From NCBI GenBank assembly GCA_002790675.1, contig PFVP01000015.1, positions 1 to 18,568 of the forward strand: DNA of 18,568 nt. Direction: 5' to 3'. Both the position numbers and the translations under genes were made by a program. Positions within the stretch are counted from its first letter, which is position 1. Each line of letters begins with the position of its first letter. This DNA is from Candidatus Moranbacteria bacterium CG_4_9_14_3_um_filter_45_14. GTDB taxonomy: Bacteria; Patescibacteriota; Minisyncoccia; Moranbacterales; UBA1568. Below the pieces are notes generated by a model. That model saw nothing but the letters and a program-made list of their open reading frames with translations, did no database searches and was not told the DNA's origin. Positions 7,728 through 12,968 of this stretch are shown piece after piece.

Positions 7728-7923
7728 TGTGTGTTTGTTTAGTGTGTATTCGTTAGACCCTATCATATACAGCATAACACTCTTCTCCTTTTGACAAAAG
7801 CCTCTCACACGATTATGATAGATATACAGTATTATAAATAGTTGATTTATTGCCTCAGCCTGATAGTAATGGCAAAAAAGAGTGAAAAATGATAAGACAT
7901 TCAGCATTATGTTAGAGACTTTT

Positions 7924-7952
7924 TCGACACAGTGTTTATCTTTGAATAAAGT
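7924..7952 (+). promoter_or_regulatory. Possible promoter for rny
   Basis: TCGACA (7924-7929), a 17-base spacer and TAAAGT (7947-7952) lie upstream of RNase Y in the 293-base divergent gap. The -10 is weak, so this is only the best candidate in the gap. I see no other structured element there. Confidence 0.3.
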
Positions 7953-8020
7953 TCTTCTTTTCGTGCAGAAGGCAGTTTTCGCACTCTTCTCGGACTATCA
8001 GTTGTGTGCAGCGTACATAT

Positions 8021-9553
8021 ATGACATTCAGTTTGATGTATTTTATTCTCTCCGTCGTGCTTCTTATAGCCGGCGTGATTGCAGGATATCTTGTTAGGCA
8101 GAATCTCGCTAAACGACAGCTTTCAACAGCAGAAGGCCAGGCAGCGAAGATGCTGGCGGAAGCCGAAACGTTGGTGAAAGAGATTACCGTCGAAGCGAAA
8201 AATAAGGCTATCGAAATTCTCGAAGAAGCCAAGAAGAATGAACAAGCGCGAGAAGCCAAGTTTCTCATTCAGGAAGAACGCATAGAGAAGCGTGAGATAC
8301 AGGCGGAAAAAGGTGTGGAGGAAATCGACGCGGAGAAACGCCGTCTGATGCAGAAAGCGGAGGAGATCAAGGCTATTCGTGAGGAGACAGAGAAGTTGCA
8401 TCAGGAAGAATTGATGCGACTCGAAAAACTTGCCCAGCTTTCCAAGGAAGAGGCTGAGAAGAAAATTTTCACATTAGTAGAAGAGGAGAGCAAGGACGCG
8501 TTGGTGAAGCGTATGTCGAAACTCGAAAACGAAAGTCACGAAGAATTGGAGAAGCAGTCGCTTAATATTATGGCGACCATCATTCAGAAGTACGCACGTT
8601 CACACGTCTCTGAATTTACAACGACGACGGTCGCTATCCCTTCTGATGAAGTGAAAGGAAAGATCATCGGCAAAGAAGGACGCAATATCCGAGCGCTTGA
8701 AAAAGAGACTGGAGTGGAATTGATCGTCGATGATACGCCGGAAACGGTTATCATTTCCGGTTTCGATCCGGTGCGTCGTGAGATCGCCCGTATCGCTCTT
8801 GAAAAACTCATCTCTGATGGACGTATCCACCCGGCTCGCATCGAAGAAGCGGTGGAGGAGGCCAAGAAAGAACTCGATACGAAAATCAAGGAAGCCGGTG
8901 AAGCGGCTGCGTACGATGCTGGTATCGCCGGCCTGCATCCGAAACTTCTCTACATATTGGGACGTTTGCGCTACCGTTACAGTTATAAACAGAATGTTCT
9001 TCTTCATTCTTTGGAGGTTTCGTATTTGGCAGGCGCTTTGGCTGCTGAGCTGGGATCAGATGTCGCTTGCGCTAAGAAAGCCGGATTGCTTCACGATATC
9101 GGCAAAGCAGTCGATCATGAAATCGAAGGGACACATGTCAAAATCGGTATGCGTATTCTCGAAAAGTTCGGTATCGGACAGAATGTCATCGATGCTATGA
9201 AGTGTCATCATGATGAATATCCTCATCAGACGACGGAATCGTTTATCGTAACCGCGGCAGATGCCATATCAGCTGCTCGTCCCGGTGCTCGCAAAGAAAC
9301 GGCAGAAAAATATATCAAGCGTCTTGAAGAATTGGAGGCTCTCGTCAATTCTTTCTCCGAGGTAGAAAAATCGTATGCCATTCAAGCAGGACGCGAAGTA
9401 CGTATCTTCGTCAATCCGGAAAAGACAGATGACTTGAGTGCGATGAAATTGGCACGTGATATTGCCAAACGTATCGAAGAAGAATTAAAATATCCCGGTG
9501 AGATCAAGGTCAACGTGTTCCGCGAGACCAGAGCGATAGAATATGCCAGATAG
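8021..9553 (+). CDS. rny: Ribonuclease Y (membrane-anchored endoribonuclease)
   Basis: From ATG 8021 the product is 510 residues, close to the family norm of about 520. The order is standard. An N-terminal membrane anchor (about residues 5-25, YFILSVVLLIAGVIAGYLV) comes first, then a long charged coiled coil (about 30-190) rich in Glu and Lys. A KH domain follows, with IPSDEVKGKIIGKEGRNIR near 206-224, and then an HD domain whose metal pair is His358-Asp359 in LLHDIGKA, with a later CHHDEYP. RNase Y starts mRNA decay in bacteria lacking RNase E, acting at the membrane. GTG 8006 and ATG 8036 are alternative starts; 8021 gives the best anchor. The next gene is HU, after a 293-base leader region. 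Confidence 0.96.
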   Translation: MTFSLMYFILSVVLLIAGVIAGYLVRQNLAKRQLSTAEGQAAKMLAEAETLVKEITVEAKNKAIEILEEAKKNEQAREAKFLIQEERIEKREIQAEKGVEEIDAEKRRLMQKAEEIKAIREETEKLHQEELMRLEKLAQLSKEEAEKKIFTLVEEESKDALVKRMSKLENESHEELEKQSLNIMATIIQKYARSHVSEFTTTTVAIPSDEVKGKIIGKEGRNIRALEKETGVELIVDDTPETVIISGFDPVRREIARIALEKLISDGRIHPARIEEAVEEAKKELDTKIKEAGEAAAYDAGIAGLHPKLLYILGRLRYRYSYKQNVLLHSLEVSYLAGALAAELGSDVACAKKAGLLHDIGKAVDHEIEGTHVKIGMRILEKFGIGQNVIDAMKCHHDEYPHQTTESFIVTAADAISAARPGARKETAEKYIKRLEELEALVNSFSEVEKSYAIQAGREVRIFVNPEKTDDLSAMKLARDIAKRIEEELKYPGEIKVNVFRETRAIEYAR

Positions 9554-9603
9554 ATGAAAAAAGGCTTAGATACAGTTTATTTTGAAAGAATGGCTTGCCC
9601 CAG

Positions 9604-9632
9604 TTACATATCAGGAGGAAATCTGATATAAT
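9604..9632 (+). promoter_or_regulatory. Promoter upstream of the HU gene
   Basis: TTACAT (9604-9609), a 17-base spacer and a perfect TATAAT (9627-9632) form a good sigma70-type promoter. Transcription would start near 9640, giving HU a leader of about 207 bases, the longest in the window. Confidence 0.6.
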
Positions 9633-9747
9633 GGCTAGTAGAAGCCATAAGGCGATTATATCTTACATCGTTCCTTTAGGTAAGGTGTCTCTAGGATATA
9701 TAACGGGGCTTGCCTATTGCGTTCTTCAAAAAAATGGCTTAGAATAA
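9631..9747 (+). CDS. Doubtful 38-residue small ORF in the HU leader
   Basis: ATG 9631 to TAA 9747 encodes 38 residues (MASRSHKAIISYIVPLGKVS... ending NGLE), with a moderately hydrophobic middle. An AGGAGG lies at 9612-9617, but it is 13 bases from the ATG and upstream of the predicted -10, so transcripts from the 9604-9632 promoter would lack it. A chance open frame of this length is not rare. I list it only because it fills an otherwise empty leader. Confidence 0.2.
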   Translation: MASRSHKAIISYIVPLGKVSLGYITGLAYCVLQKNGLE

Positions 9748-9769
9748 AGGATAGGAGTTCGACAATCAG

Positions 9770-9837
9770 TGCCTTTGCCTCTTTTCCATATCTTTTGAAG
9801 ATATGCTGAGAGGCAATTGGCCTAAACTAGAAAGGCA
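9770..9837 (+). promoter_or_regulatory. Nested hairpin in the HU 5' leader next to the ribosome-binding site
   Basis: TGCCTTT (9770-9776) pairs with AAAGGCA (9831-9837), directly before the AGGTGAG ribosome-binding site at 9838-9844. Inside it, GCCTCT (9777-9782) pairs with AGAGGC (9809-9814), and ATATCTT pairs with AAGATAT around TTG. An alternative inner stem extends as TTGCCTCT (9775-9782) with AGAGGCAA (9809-9816). The arrangement could mask or expose the ribosome-binding site, so a cis-regulatory role is plausible but unproven. Confidence 0.5.
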
Positions 9838-9846
9838 GGTGAGAAT

Positions 9847-10128
9847 ATGAAAAACGTAAACAAAGATATGCTCGTCCATGCAATTATGGAAAAAACCGAG
9901 CTCTCAAAAAAAGATGTCGAAGCGATGCTCGAATGTATGCTCGATGAAGTGACTGCAGAACTTTCCAAGGGGAATAAAGTTACTCTCACTGGTTTCGGTA
10001 CCTTTAAGGTTTCGAATCGTGCCGCTCGTGAAGGTATCAACCCTCAGACCAAGGCTAAGATTATGATTCCGGCTATGACTGTTCCGAAATTTACTGCTGG
10101 TAAGACATTGAAAGAAGCTGTAAGATAG
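9847..10128 (+). CDS. HU/IHF-family DNA-binding protein
   Basis: This 93-residue protein matches histone-like HU throughout. It has an N-terminal helical dimerisation region (MLVHAIMEKTELSKKDVEAM), the GFGTF turn (residues 50-54), a beta-arm region containing REGINPQTKAKIMIPA with the DNA-intercalating-type proline, and a C-terminal helix KFTAGKTLKEAVR. HU dimers bend and compact DNA and assist replication and recombination. It is one of the few genes here with a clear Shine-Dalgarno sequence, AGGTGAG five to eight bases before the ATG, and it has a long structured leader. It appears to be a single-gene unit. Confidence 0.95.
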   Translation: MKNVNKDMLVHAIMEKTELSKKDVEAMLECMLDEVTAELSKGNKVTLTGFGTFKVSNRAAREGINPQTKAKIMIPAMTVPKFTAGKTLKEAVR

Positions 10129-10134
10129 TTTCGT

Positions 10135-10172
10135 ATCAGAGAGGCATCGTCAAAAACGAAGTAATCTCTGAT
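10135..10172. repeat. Hairpin after the HU gene
   Basis: ATCAGAGA (10135-10142) pairs perfectly with TCTCTGAT (10165-10172). An inner TCGT/ACGA pair lies in the loop. No T-run follows, so termination is uncertain; it may protect the HU mRNA 3' end. Confidence 0.4.
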
Positions 10173-10191
10173 GAAGAAAAGATAGGGCTGT

Positions 10192-10220
10192 AACCCGTCT
10201 GCCGATTGGGTGGGCGGGTT
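10192..10220. repeat. Palindromic element, divergent copy 2
   Basis: AACCCGTCTGCC (10192-10203) folds back on GGGTGGGCGGGTT (pairing part 10209-10220) with 12 pairs, including several G-T wobbles, around a five-base loop. The GTCTGCCGA core matches the other GC-rich palindromes in this window. It lies 33 bases upstream of the broken tRNA-Pro copy. Confidence 0.55.
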
Positions 10221-10252
10221 GTCGCTTTTCATTCAGAGGAGAAAGGTATTTT

Positions 10253-10328
10253 CGGAGCAGTAGTACATATATCTTTTGAGCGCGCACGTAGTCTCGGTTC
10301 CCCTCCAGAGGCGGGCAGGGATTCCGAG
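10253..10328 (+). pseudogene. Broken tRNA-Pro copy with a palindromic insert in its T-loop
   Basis: Pieces match the intact tRNA-Pro at 10349-10419 in order: CGGAGCA (10253-10259), GTAGTAC (10260-10266), GCGCACGTAGTCTCGGTTC (10282-10300) and GATTCCGAG (10320-10328). About ten D-arm bases are missing, the 5' anticodon stem and anticodon are replaced by AT-rich sequence, and the 3' acceptor strand is lost. A 19-base GC-rich element interrupts the T-loop. It cannot fold as a tRNA and must be a decayed duplicate. Confidence 0.8.
10301..10319. repeat. GC-rich repeat element inserted in the tRNA-Pro T-loop, copy 3
   Basis: CCCTCCAGAGGCGGGCAGG interrupts the sequence CTCGGTTC|GATTCCGAG exactly between T-loop bases C56 and G57, with no loss of tRNA sequence. 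Its GGCGGGCAGG end resembles the other palindromic copies, but the hairpin is imperfect. Confidence 0.65.
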
Positions 10329-10348
10329 TAAAGTTTTTTTGTACGATT

Positions 10349-10419
10349 CGGAGCATAGTATAGTGGTAGTACGCGTGCCTTGGGCGCACGTAGTCTCGGT
10401 TCGATTCCGAGTGCTCCGA
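10349..10419 (+). tRNA. tRNA-Pro (anticodon TGG)
   Basis: The acceptor CGGAGCA pairs with TGCTCCG, and the D-stem GTAT pairs with GTAC around an AGTGGTA loop. The anticodon stem CGTGC/GCACG holds loop CTTGGGC (anticodon TGG, with G37 as usual in tRNA-Pro). The T-arm is CTCGG-TTCGATT-CCGAG. The C1-G72 pair and A73 agree with bacterial tRNA-Pro. CCA is not encoded. yvcK's start codon begins two bases after the discriminator base. A broken copy lies just upstream. Confidence 0.93.
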
Positions 10420-10420
10420 C

Positions 10421-11440
10421 ATGAAAAAAGTAGTGACAATCGGCGGGGGAACAGGGAGCTTTACGCTCCTTTCTGGTTTGAAGAAGTATCCGATTGAATT
10501 ATCGGCCATCGTGTCGATGGCTGATGATGGCGGATCGACAGGCGTACTCCGCGATGAACTGGGTGTCCTCCCTCCAGGAGATGTTAGGCAGTGTCTGGTC
10601 GCTCTCTCTCAATCATCTGAGATGTTGCGAGCACTGATGAATTATCGTTTCGAAGGAGGTGGTCTTTCCGGACATAGTTTCGGTAACCTTTTCCTCTCAG
10701 CACTCGAGAAAGTGACGGGGAGTTTCAGTTTGGGGGTAGCAGAGGCCGCGAAGATATTGAATGTCAAAGGCGAAGTCATCCCTGTTACGAACGCAGACAC
10801 CAAACTTTTTCTTAAATTAAAAAATGACGGCTTGCTTGAGGGAGAAAATGAGATCAACCACAATTTCGAAATCCAGAAACGTGGTATGGAAAAAATGTAT
10901 CTCTCGCCGAAAGCCAAGGCCAATCCGCGAGCCATAGAAAAAATTTCTTCCGCAGACCTGATTGTCATCGGACCGGGAAATCATTACTGTTCTATCGTGC
11001 CGAATCTTTTGGTCACCGGTATTGCAAAGGCGATACGTACATCGAAAGCCAAGGTAGTTTACAACTGCAACCTGGTGAACAAGAAGGGTCAGACGGAAGG
11101 GTTCACCCTCGATGACTATATCGATGCGATTGAAAAGTACATCGGCACTGGGCGGGTTGATTTCGTGACGTATAACACACGAAAACCGAGCAGAACACTC
11201 TTGAAGAAATATGAACACGAGAGCGAACTCGTAACTTTTGATAGGGATGCGCGCCGTAAGCGACATTATCGAGTCATACAGACTGACGTACTCAGTTCAG
11301 AGGAGGTTCATTTTTCTCGTGGAGATACAATCGCGCATATCCGTTCATTCATTCGCCACGACACGGAAAAGCTCGGCAAGGTCTTGATGATGCTCCTCGA
11401 ACTTTCAGAATATGAGAATATCTTCCACGATATCGTTTGA
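10421..11440 (+). CDS. yvcK: YvcK/GlmR-type gluconeogenesis factor (CofD-like family)
   Basis: The 339-residue product has the family N-terminus MKKVVTIGGGTGSFTLLSGL, followed by MADDGGSTGVLRDELGVLPPGDVRQCL (33-59), GGGLSGHSFGNLFLSALE and VIGPGNHYCSIVPNLLV. YvcK/GlmR proteins bind UDP-sugars and, in Firmicutes, are needed for growth on gluconeogenic carbon and for cell shape and wall precursor supply; the role in this lineage is inferred. The canonical N-terminus fixes the start at ATG 10421, which is separated by a single base from the tRNA-Pro 3' end. No Shine-Dalgarno sequence can exist upstream outside the tRNA itself, so translation must be leaderless after tRNA processing or otherwise SD-independent. 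Confidence 0.93.
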   Translation: MKKVVTIGGGTGSFTLLSGLKKYPIELSAIVSMADDGGSTGVLRDELGVLPPGDVRQCLVALSQSSEMLRALMNYRFEGGGLSGHSFGNLFLSALEKVTGSFSLGVAEAAKILNVKGEVIPVTNADTKLFLKLKNDGLLEGENEINHNFEIQKRGMEKMYLSPKAKANPRAIEKISSADLIVIGPGNHYCSIVPNLLVTGIAKAIRTSKAKVVYNCNLVNKKGQTEGFTLDDYIDAIEKYIGTGRVDFVTYNTRKPSRTLLKKYEHESELVTFDRDARRKRHYRVIQTDVLSSEEVHFSRGDTIAHIRSFIRHDTEKLGKVLMMLLELSEYENIFHDIV

Positions 11441-11458
11441 AAATGGAAGAAATGAGTT

Positions 11459-11487
11459 TTGACAGAGGGGAAGAAAGAGGGTATGAT
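11459..11487 (+). promoter_or_regulatory. Near-consensus promoter for the oxidoreductase gene
   Basis: TTGACA (11459-11464), a 17-base spacer and TATGAT (11482-11487) form a strong sigma70-type promoter. Transcription would start about 20 bases before ATG 11515. The short AT-rich leader contains no Shine-Dalgarno motif. Confidence 0.75.
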
Positions 11488-11514
11488 GGGTGAGAAATAT
11501 AAATTTTCTAGATT

Positions 11515-12270
11515 ATGCAGGGTTTGACGATAACACTCAAAGAAACGCGTGATGTGGCCGATGGGACACGTCTTTTTGTTTTTGAAAAACCGATAGGATA
11601 TACGTTCAAGGCAGGACAGTACGTTGCTCTGGAAGTGCCAAAAATGGAAGGGATAGAGATAGATTCTCGTGGATTAACTCGTTCTCTTTCTATCGCTTCC
11701 GCTCCTTTTGAATCGGATCTATACTTCGCGATGCGCAAAGGCGAGAGTTCTTTCAAGCAGGTATGCTGGAAACTGACTTCAGGTGCTACGGTTGTTATCA
11801 CCAAAGCGGTAGGTTTCTTCGTTGTGCCAGCTGAGGAAGATACCCGGCCGATCGTCTTCGTGGCCGGAGGTATCGGTATCACTCCTGTGCGGAGTATTTT
11901 GAAACAAGCGGAATATGAGAAGAGTACTCGAAGCTTCACGCTTTTGTATGCCAATCGTTTCATCAAGGATGTCGCTTTTGAAGAAGAAATAGAAAACATA
12001 ACCCTTCCTCATCTGCGTCATATCACTGTACTGAGCAAATCTGATGATCCGTGTGCTCCTGATAATGATGAACGAGGATATATCTGTACCGAGATGATCA
12101 AGAAATACTGTCACAATATCACAGGCTGTCTGTATTATATCGTCGGATCACCGCAGTTCAGTGATGCGATAGAAAAAATACTAATCGATCTGGGTGTGCC
12201 GAAAGAGAATCGCCATATAGATCCCTTTACCGGTTTACGGGCAGTCGATGCAAAAAAGAGAAGTCTCTAA
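11515..12270 (+). CDS. Ferredoxin-NADP reductase-fold FAD/NAD(P)-binding oxidoreductase
   Basis: The 251-residue protein has the two-domain ferredoxin-reductase fold. The N-terminal FAD barrel carries FKAGQYVALEV and RSLSIAS (56-62), a variant of the RxYS flavin motif. The C-terminal NAD(P) domain has VAGGIGITPVRSIL (116-129) and CLYYIVGSPQF. There is no 2Fe-2S domain, so it would hand electrons to or from a separate partner; the substrate is unknown. It has its own strong promoter. The last codons are odd: after a natural-looking DPFTGL, the tail ending AKKRSL and the TAA lie in DNA homologous to the C-terminal part of a GIY-YIG gene (12252-12324), read in another frame. The original 3' end was probably replaced by a rearrangement. 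Confidence 0.88.
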   Translation: MQGLTITLKETRDVADGTRLFVFEKPIGYTFKAGQYVALEVPKMEGIEIDSRGLTRSLSIASAPFESDLYFAMRKGESSFKQVCWKLTSGATVVITKAVGFFVVPAEEDTRPIVFVAGGIGITPVRSILKQAEYEKSTRSFTLLYANRFIKDVAFEEEIENITLPHLRHITVLSKSDDPCAPDNDERGYICTEMIKKYCHNITGCLYYIVGSPQFSDAIEKILIDLGVPKENRHIDPFTGLRAVDAKKRSL

Positions 12271-12330
12271 AAAATGCTTCTGGGAAAGAATTTTTGAGAG
12301 GTTTGATAAAACAAGCGGGTGTCGGACTCG

Positions 12331-12345
12331 CCTGCCGTAGGCAGG
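12331..12345. repeat. Perfect palindromic hairpin, copy 4
   Basis: CCTGCC-GTA-GGCAGG is a perfect six-pair hairpin with a GTA loop, sitting in the D-arm of tRNA-Gly copy A. The same core, CTGCCGTAGGCA, is nested in the element at 1799-1838. Confidence 0.85.
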
Positions 12346-12365
12346 TAATGGCTCATTATATCAGC

Positions 12366-12385
12366 CCTGTCTGCCGACAGGCAGG
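12366..12385. repeat. 20-base palindromic element in anticodon loop of copy A, copy 5
   Basis: CCTGTCTGCCGACAGGCAGG folds with eight pairs (one G-T) around CCGA, or alternatively as CCTGTC/GACAGG. It interrupts the anticodon loop just before U33 of a tRNA-Gly sequence. An identical insert is at 12753-12772. Confidence 0.85.
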
Positions 12386-12395
12386 CTTCCAAGCT

Positions 12396-12400
12396 GAGGA
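12396..12400 (+). promoter_or_regulatory. Shine-Dalgarno-like GAGGA for the GIY-YIG gene, supplied by tRNA-Gly sequence
   Basis: GAGGA ends six bases before ATG 12407. These bases belong to the anticodon-stem and variable-loop part of tRNA-Gly copy A. Most genes in this window have no such site, so its presence is notable. Confidence 0.55.
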
Positions 12401-12406
12401 CGGCGT

Positions 12407-12661
12407 ATGATTACTGTTTATGCTCTTTATGATAGAATATCTGAACAGATTTATGTAGGAATGACAAATGATTTAGAAAGAAGGATAAGTGAACATAAGA
12501 GGGGTCAAAGTTTCTATACGAAAAGATTCAAGGATTTTCATTTGATTTATTCGGAGGAATTTGCAAATTATGTAGATGGACGTAAAAAAGAAAAGTCTTT
12601 AAAAAATGCTTCTGGGAAAGAGTTTTTGAGAGGTTTGATAAAACAAGCGGGTGTCGTATAA
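12407..12661 (+). CDS. Small GIY-YIG domain nuclease running into tRNA-Gly
   Basis: The 84-residue protein is a stand-alone GIY-YIG (UvrC/URI-type) domain. VYALYDRISEQIYVGMT (4-20) holds the paired tyrosine motif, followed by NDLERRISEH with the catalytic Arg25 or Arg26 and His30. Glu62 in GRKKEKSLK is the likely metal ligand. Such domains cut DNA with one metal ion and occur in homing and repair nucleases. The gene is more AT-rich than its neighbours. Its last four codons and stop (GCG GGT GTC GTA TAA) are the first 15 bases of the intact tRNA-Gly. It lies between 54-bp tRNA-derived direct repeats, and a tail of a paralogue lies upstream. A mobile, tRNA-targeted nuclease is the best reading, but single-domain relatives of unknown role are common in CPR genomes. 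Confidence 0.85.
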   Translation: MITVYALYDRISEQIYVGMTNDLERRISEHKRGQSFYTKRFKDFHLIYSEEFANYVDGRKKEKSLKNASGKEFLRGLIKQAGVV

Positions 12662-12719
12662 CGGTTCATTATATCAGCCTTCCAAGCTGAGGACGGGGGT
12701 TCGACTCCCCCTACCCGCT
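12647..12719 (+). tRNA. tRNA-Gly (anticodon TCC), intact copy B
   Basis: GCGGGTG pairs with TACCCGC (one G-T) and leaves T73. The D-arm is GTAT with a loop containing GG. The anticodon stem TCAGC/GCTGA holds loop CTTCCAA (anticodon TCC). The T-arm is GGGGG-TTCGACT-CCCCC. CCA is not encoded. Its first 15 bases are also the end of the GIY-YIG reading frame. It is the only complete tRNA-Gly among the three related copies here. Confidence 0.93.
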
Positions 12720-12736
12720 CATTAAGAAATAAGAAC

Positions 12737-12811
12737 GGCTCATTATATCAGCCCTGTCTGCCGACAGGCAGGCTTCCAAGCTGAGGACGGGGGTTCGACT
12801 CCCCCTACCCG
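12737..12811 (+). pseudogene. tRNA-Gly copy C, 3' part with palindromic insert
   Basis: From GGCTCATTATATCAG the sequence follows tRNA-Gly to the 3' acceptor strand (TACCCGC, ending near 12811). It carries the same 20-base palindrome in the anticodon loop as copy A (12753-12772). The 5' acceptor strand is replaced by unrelated AT-rich sequence, so the molecule cannot form an acceptor stem. Bases 12737-12790 are the right-hand 54-bp direct repeat. Confidence 0.85.
12753..12772. repeat. 20-base palindromic element in anticodon loop of copy C, copy 6
   Basis: Identical to the element at 12366-12385 and inserted at the same point of a tRNA-Gly sequence. Confidence 0.85.
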
Positions 12812-12827
12812 CTCTATCATAAATGTG

Positions 12828-12968
12828 CTCTTGCTAAAACAAGAGATGTCTGGTAAGCTGTGAAAACAACTGAGAAAGTCCGATGCTTCTCCCGCCCTGA
12901 GTCTTATCAAGTGGATTAGGAGAGGTAACTCCCCAAAAGGTAGACTTTCTTTGCTGGGGAATTTTTTT
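12828..12968 (+). promoter_or_regulatory. Structured leader with attenuator ahead of rpsF-ssb-rpsR
   Basis: CTCTTG/CAAGAG (12828-12845) forms a first hairpin. AGAAAGTC (12873-12880) pairs with GACTTTCT (12943-12950), enclosing CTTCTCC (12886-12892) paired with GGAGAGG (12919-12925). A CCG (12880-12882) lies at the junction between the stems. TCCCC (12930-12934) pairs with GGGGA (12956-12960) before seven T residues, giving a terminator. GGAG (12919-12922) can alternatively pair with CTCC (12929-12932). Mutually exclusive stems ahead of an S6 operon suggest autoregulation; S6:S18-binding leaders with a CCG motif are known in other bacteria. I do not recognise the exact class. Confidence 0.55.
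12930..12968 (+). terminator. Terminator just upstream of rpsF
   Basis: TCCCC at 12930-12934 pairs with GGGGA at 12956-12960, with a nested AAAG/CTTT in the loop, followed by T residues 12962-12968. It ends 34 bases before the rpsF ATG. It may terminate the tRNA-Gly transcript or act as the attenuator of the leader. Confidence 0.6.

Larger units (their letters stand above)
12315..12403 (+). pseudogene. Interrupted tRNA-Gly copy A with two palindromic inserts
   Basis: GCGGGTGTCG (12315-12324) equals the 5' end of the intact tRNA-Gly. About 21 bases containing CCTGCCGTAGGCAGG interrupt the D-arm. TAATGGCTCATTATATCAGCC follows, then a 20-base palindrome inside the anticodon loop, then CTTCCAAGCTGAGGACGG. 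The T-arm and 3' acceptor are missing, because the GIY-YIG start follows at 12407. It cannot be a working tRNA. Confidence 0.85.
12350..12403 (+). repeat. Left 54-bp direct repeat flanking the GIY-YIG/tRNA-Gly cassette
   Basis: This segment, from GGCTCATTATATCAG through the palindrome to GCTGAGGACGG, is repeated base for base at 12737-12790. It consists of tRNA-Gly sequence plus the 20-base palindrome. The GIY-YIG ATG follows four bases after it. Confidence 0.85.
12252..12410 (+). pseudogene. Remnant C-terminal coding end of a second GIY-YIG gene
   Basis: Bases 12252-12324 match 12584-12656, in the intact GIY-YIG gene and tRNA, at 70 of 73 positions with no gap. The three differences (12260, 12267, 12290) are all synonymous in the GIY-YIG frame. 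The same frame stays open through the interrupted tRNA-Gly copy to a TGA at 12408-12410. The 5' part of this gene is missing, cut where it meets the oxidoreductase gene. This is a truncated paralogue or a leftover of an earlier insertion. Confidence 0.75.

Noticed and set aside
9640..9846. Possible 6S, SRP or tmRNA gene in the HU leader
   Set aside because: I found neither the SRP GGAAGCAGCC-type core, nor tmRNA ends, nor a long 6S-type rod; a leader with hairpins explains it better.
12366..12385. The palindrome in the anticodon loop as a self-splicing tRNA intron
   Set aside because: It is only 20 bases, lies before U33 rather than at 37/38, and both host copies lack an acceptor or T-arm half, so they are dead tRNAs.
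12868..12890. GAGAAAGTCCG similar to the RNase P RNA GAGGAAAGTCC
   Set aside because: The available space is far too short for RNase P RNA and the other conserved regions are missing.
12901..12935. SAM-I (S-box)-like CTTATCAAG...GGAGAGG string
   Set aside because: The remaining S-box core (GATGAAACC, GGCAACC) is absent and the gene context is ribosomal, so the resemblance is likely chance.
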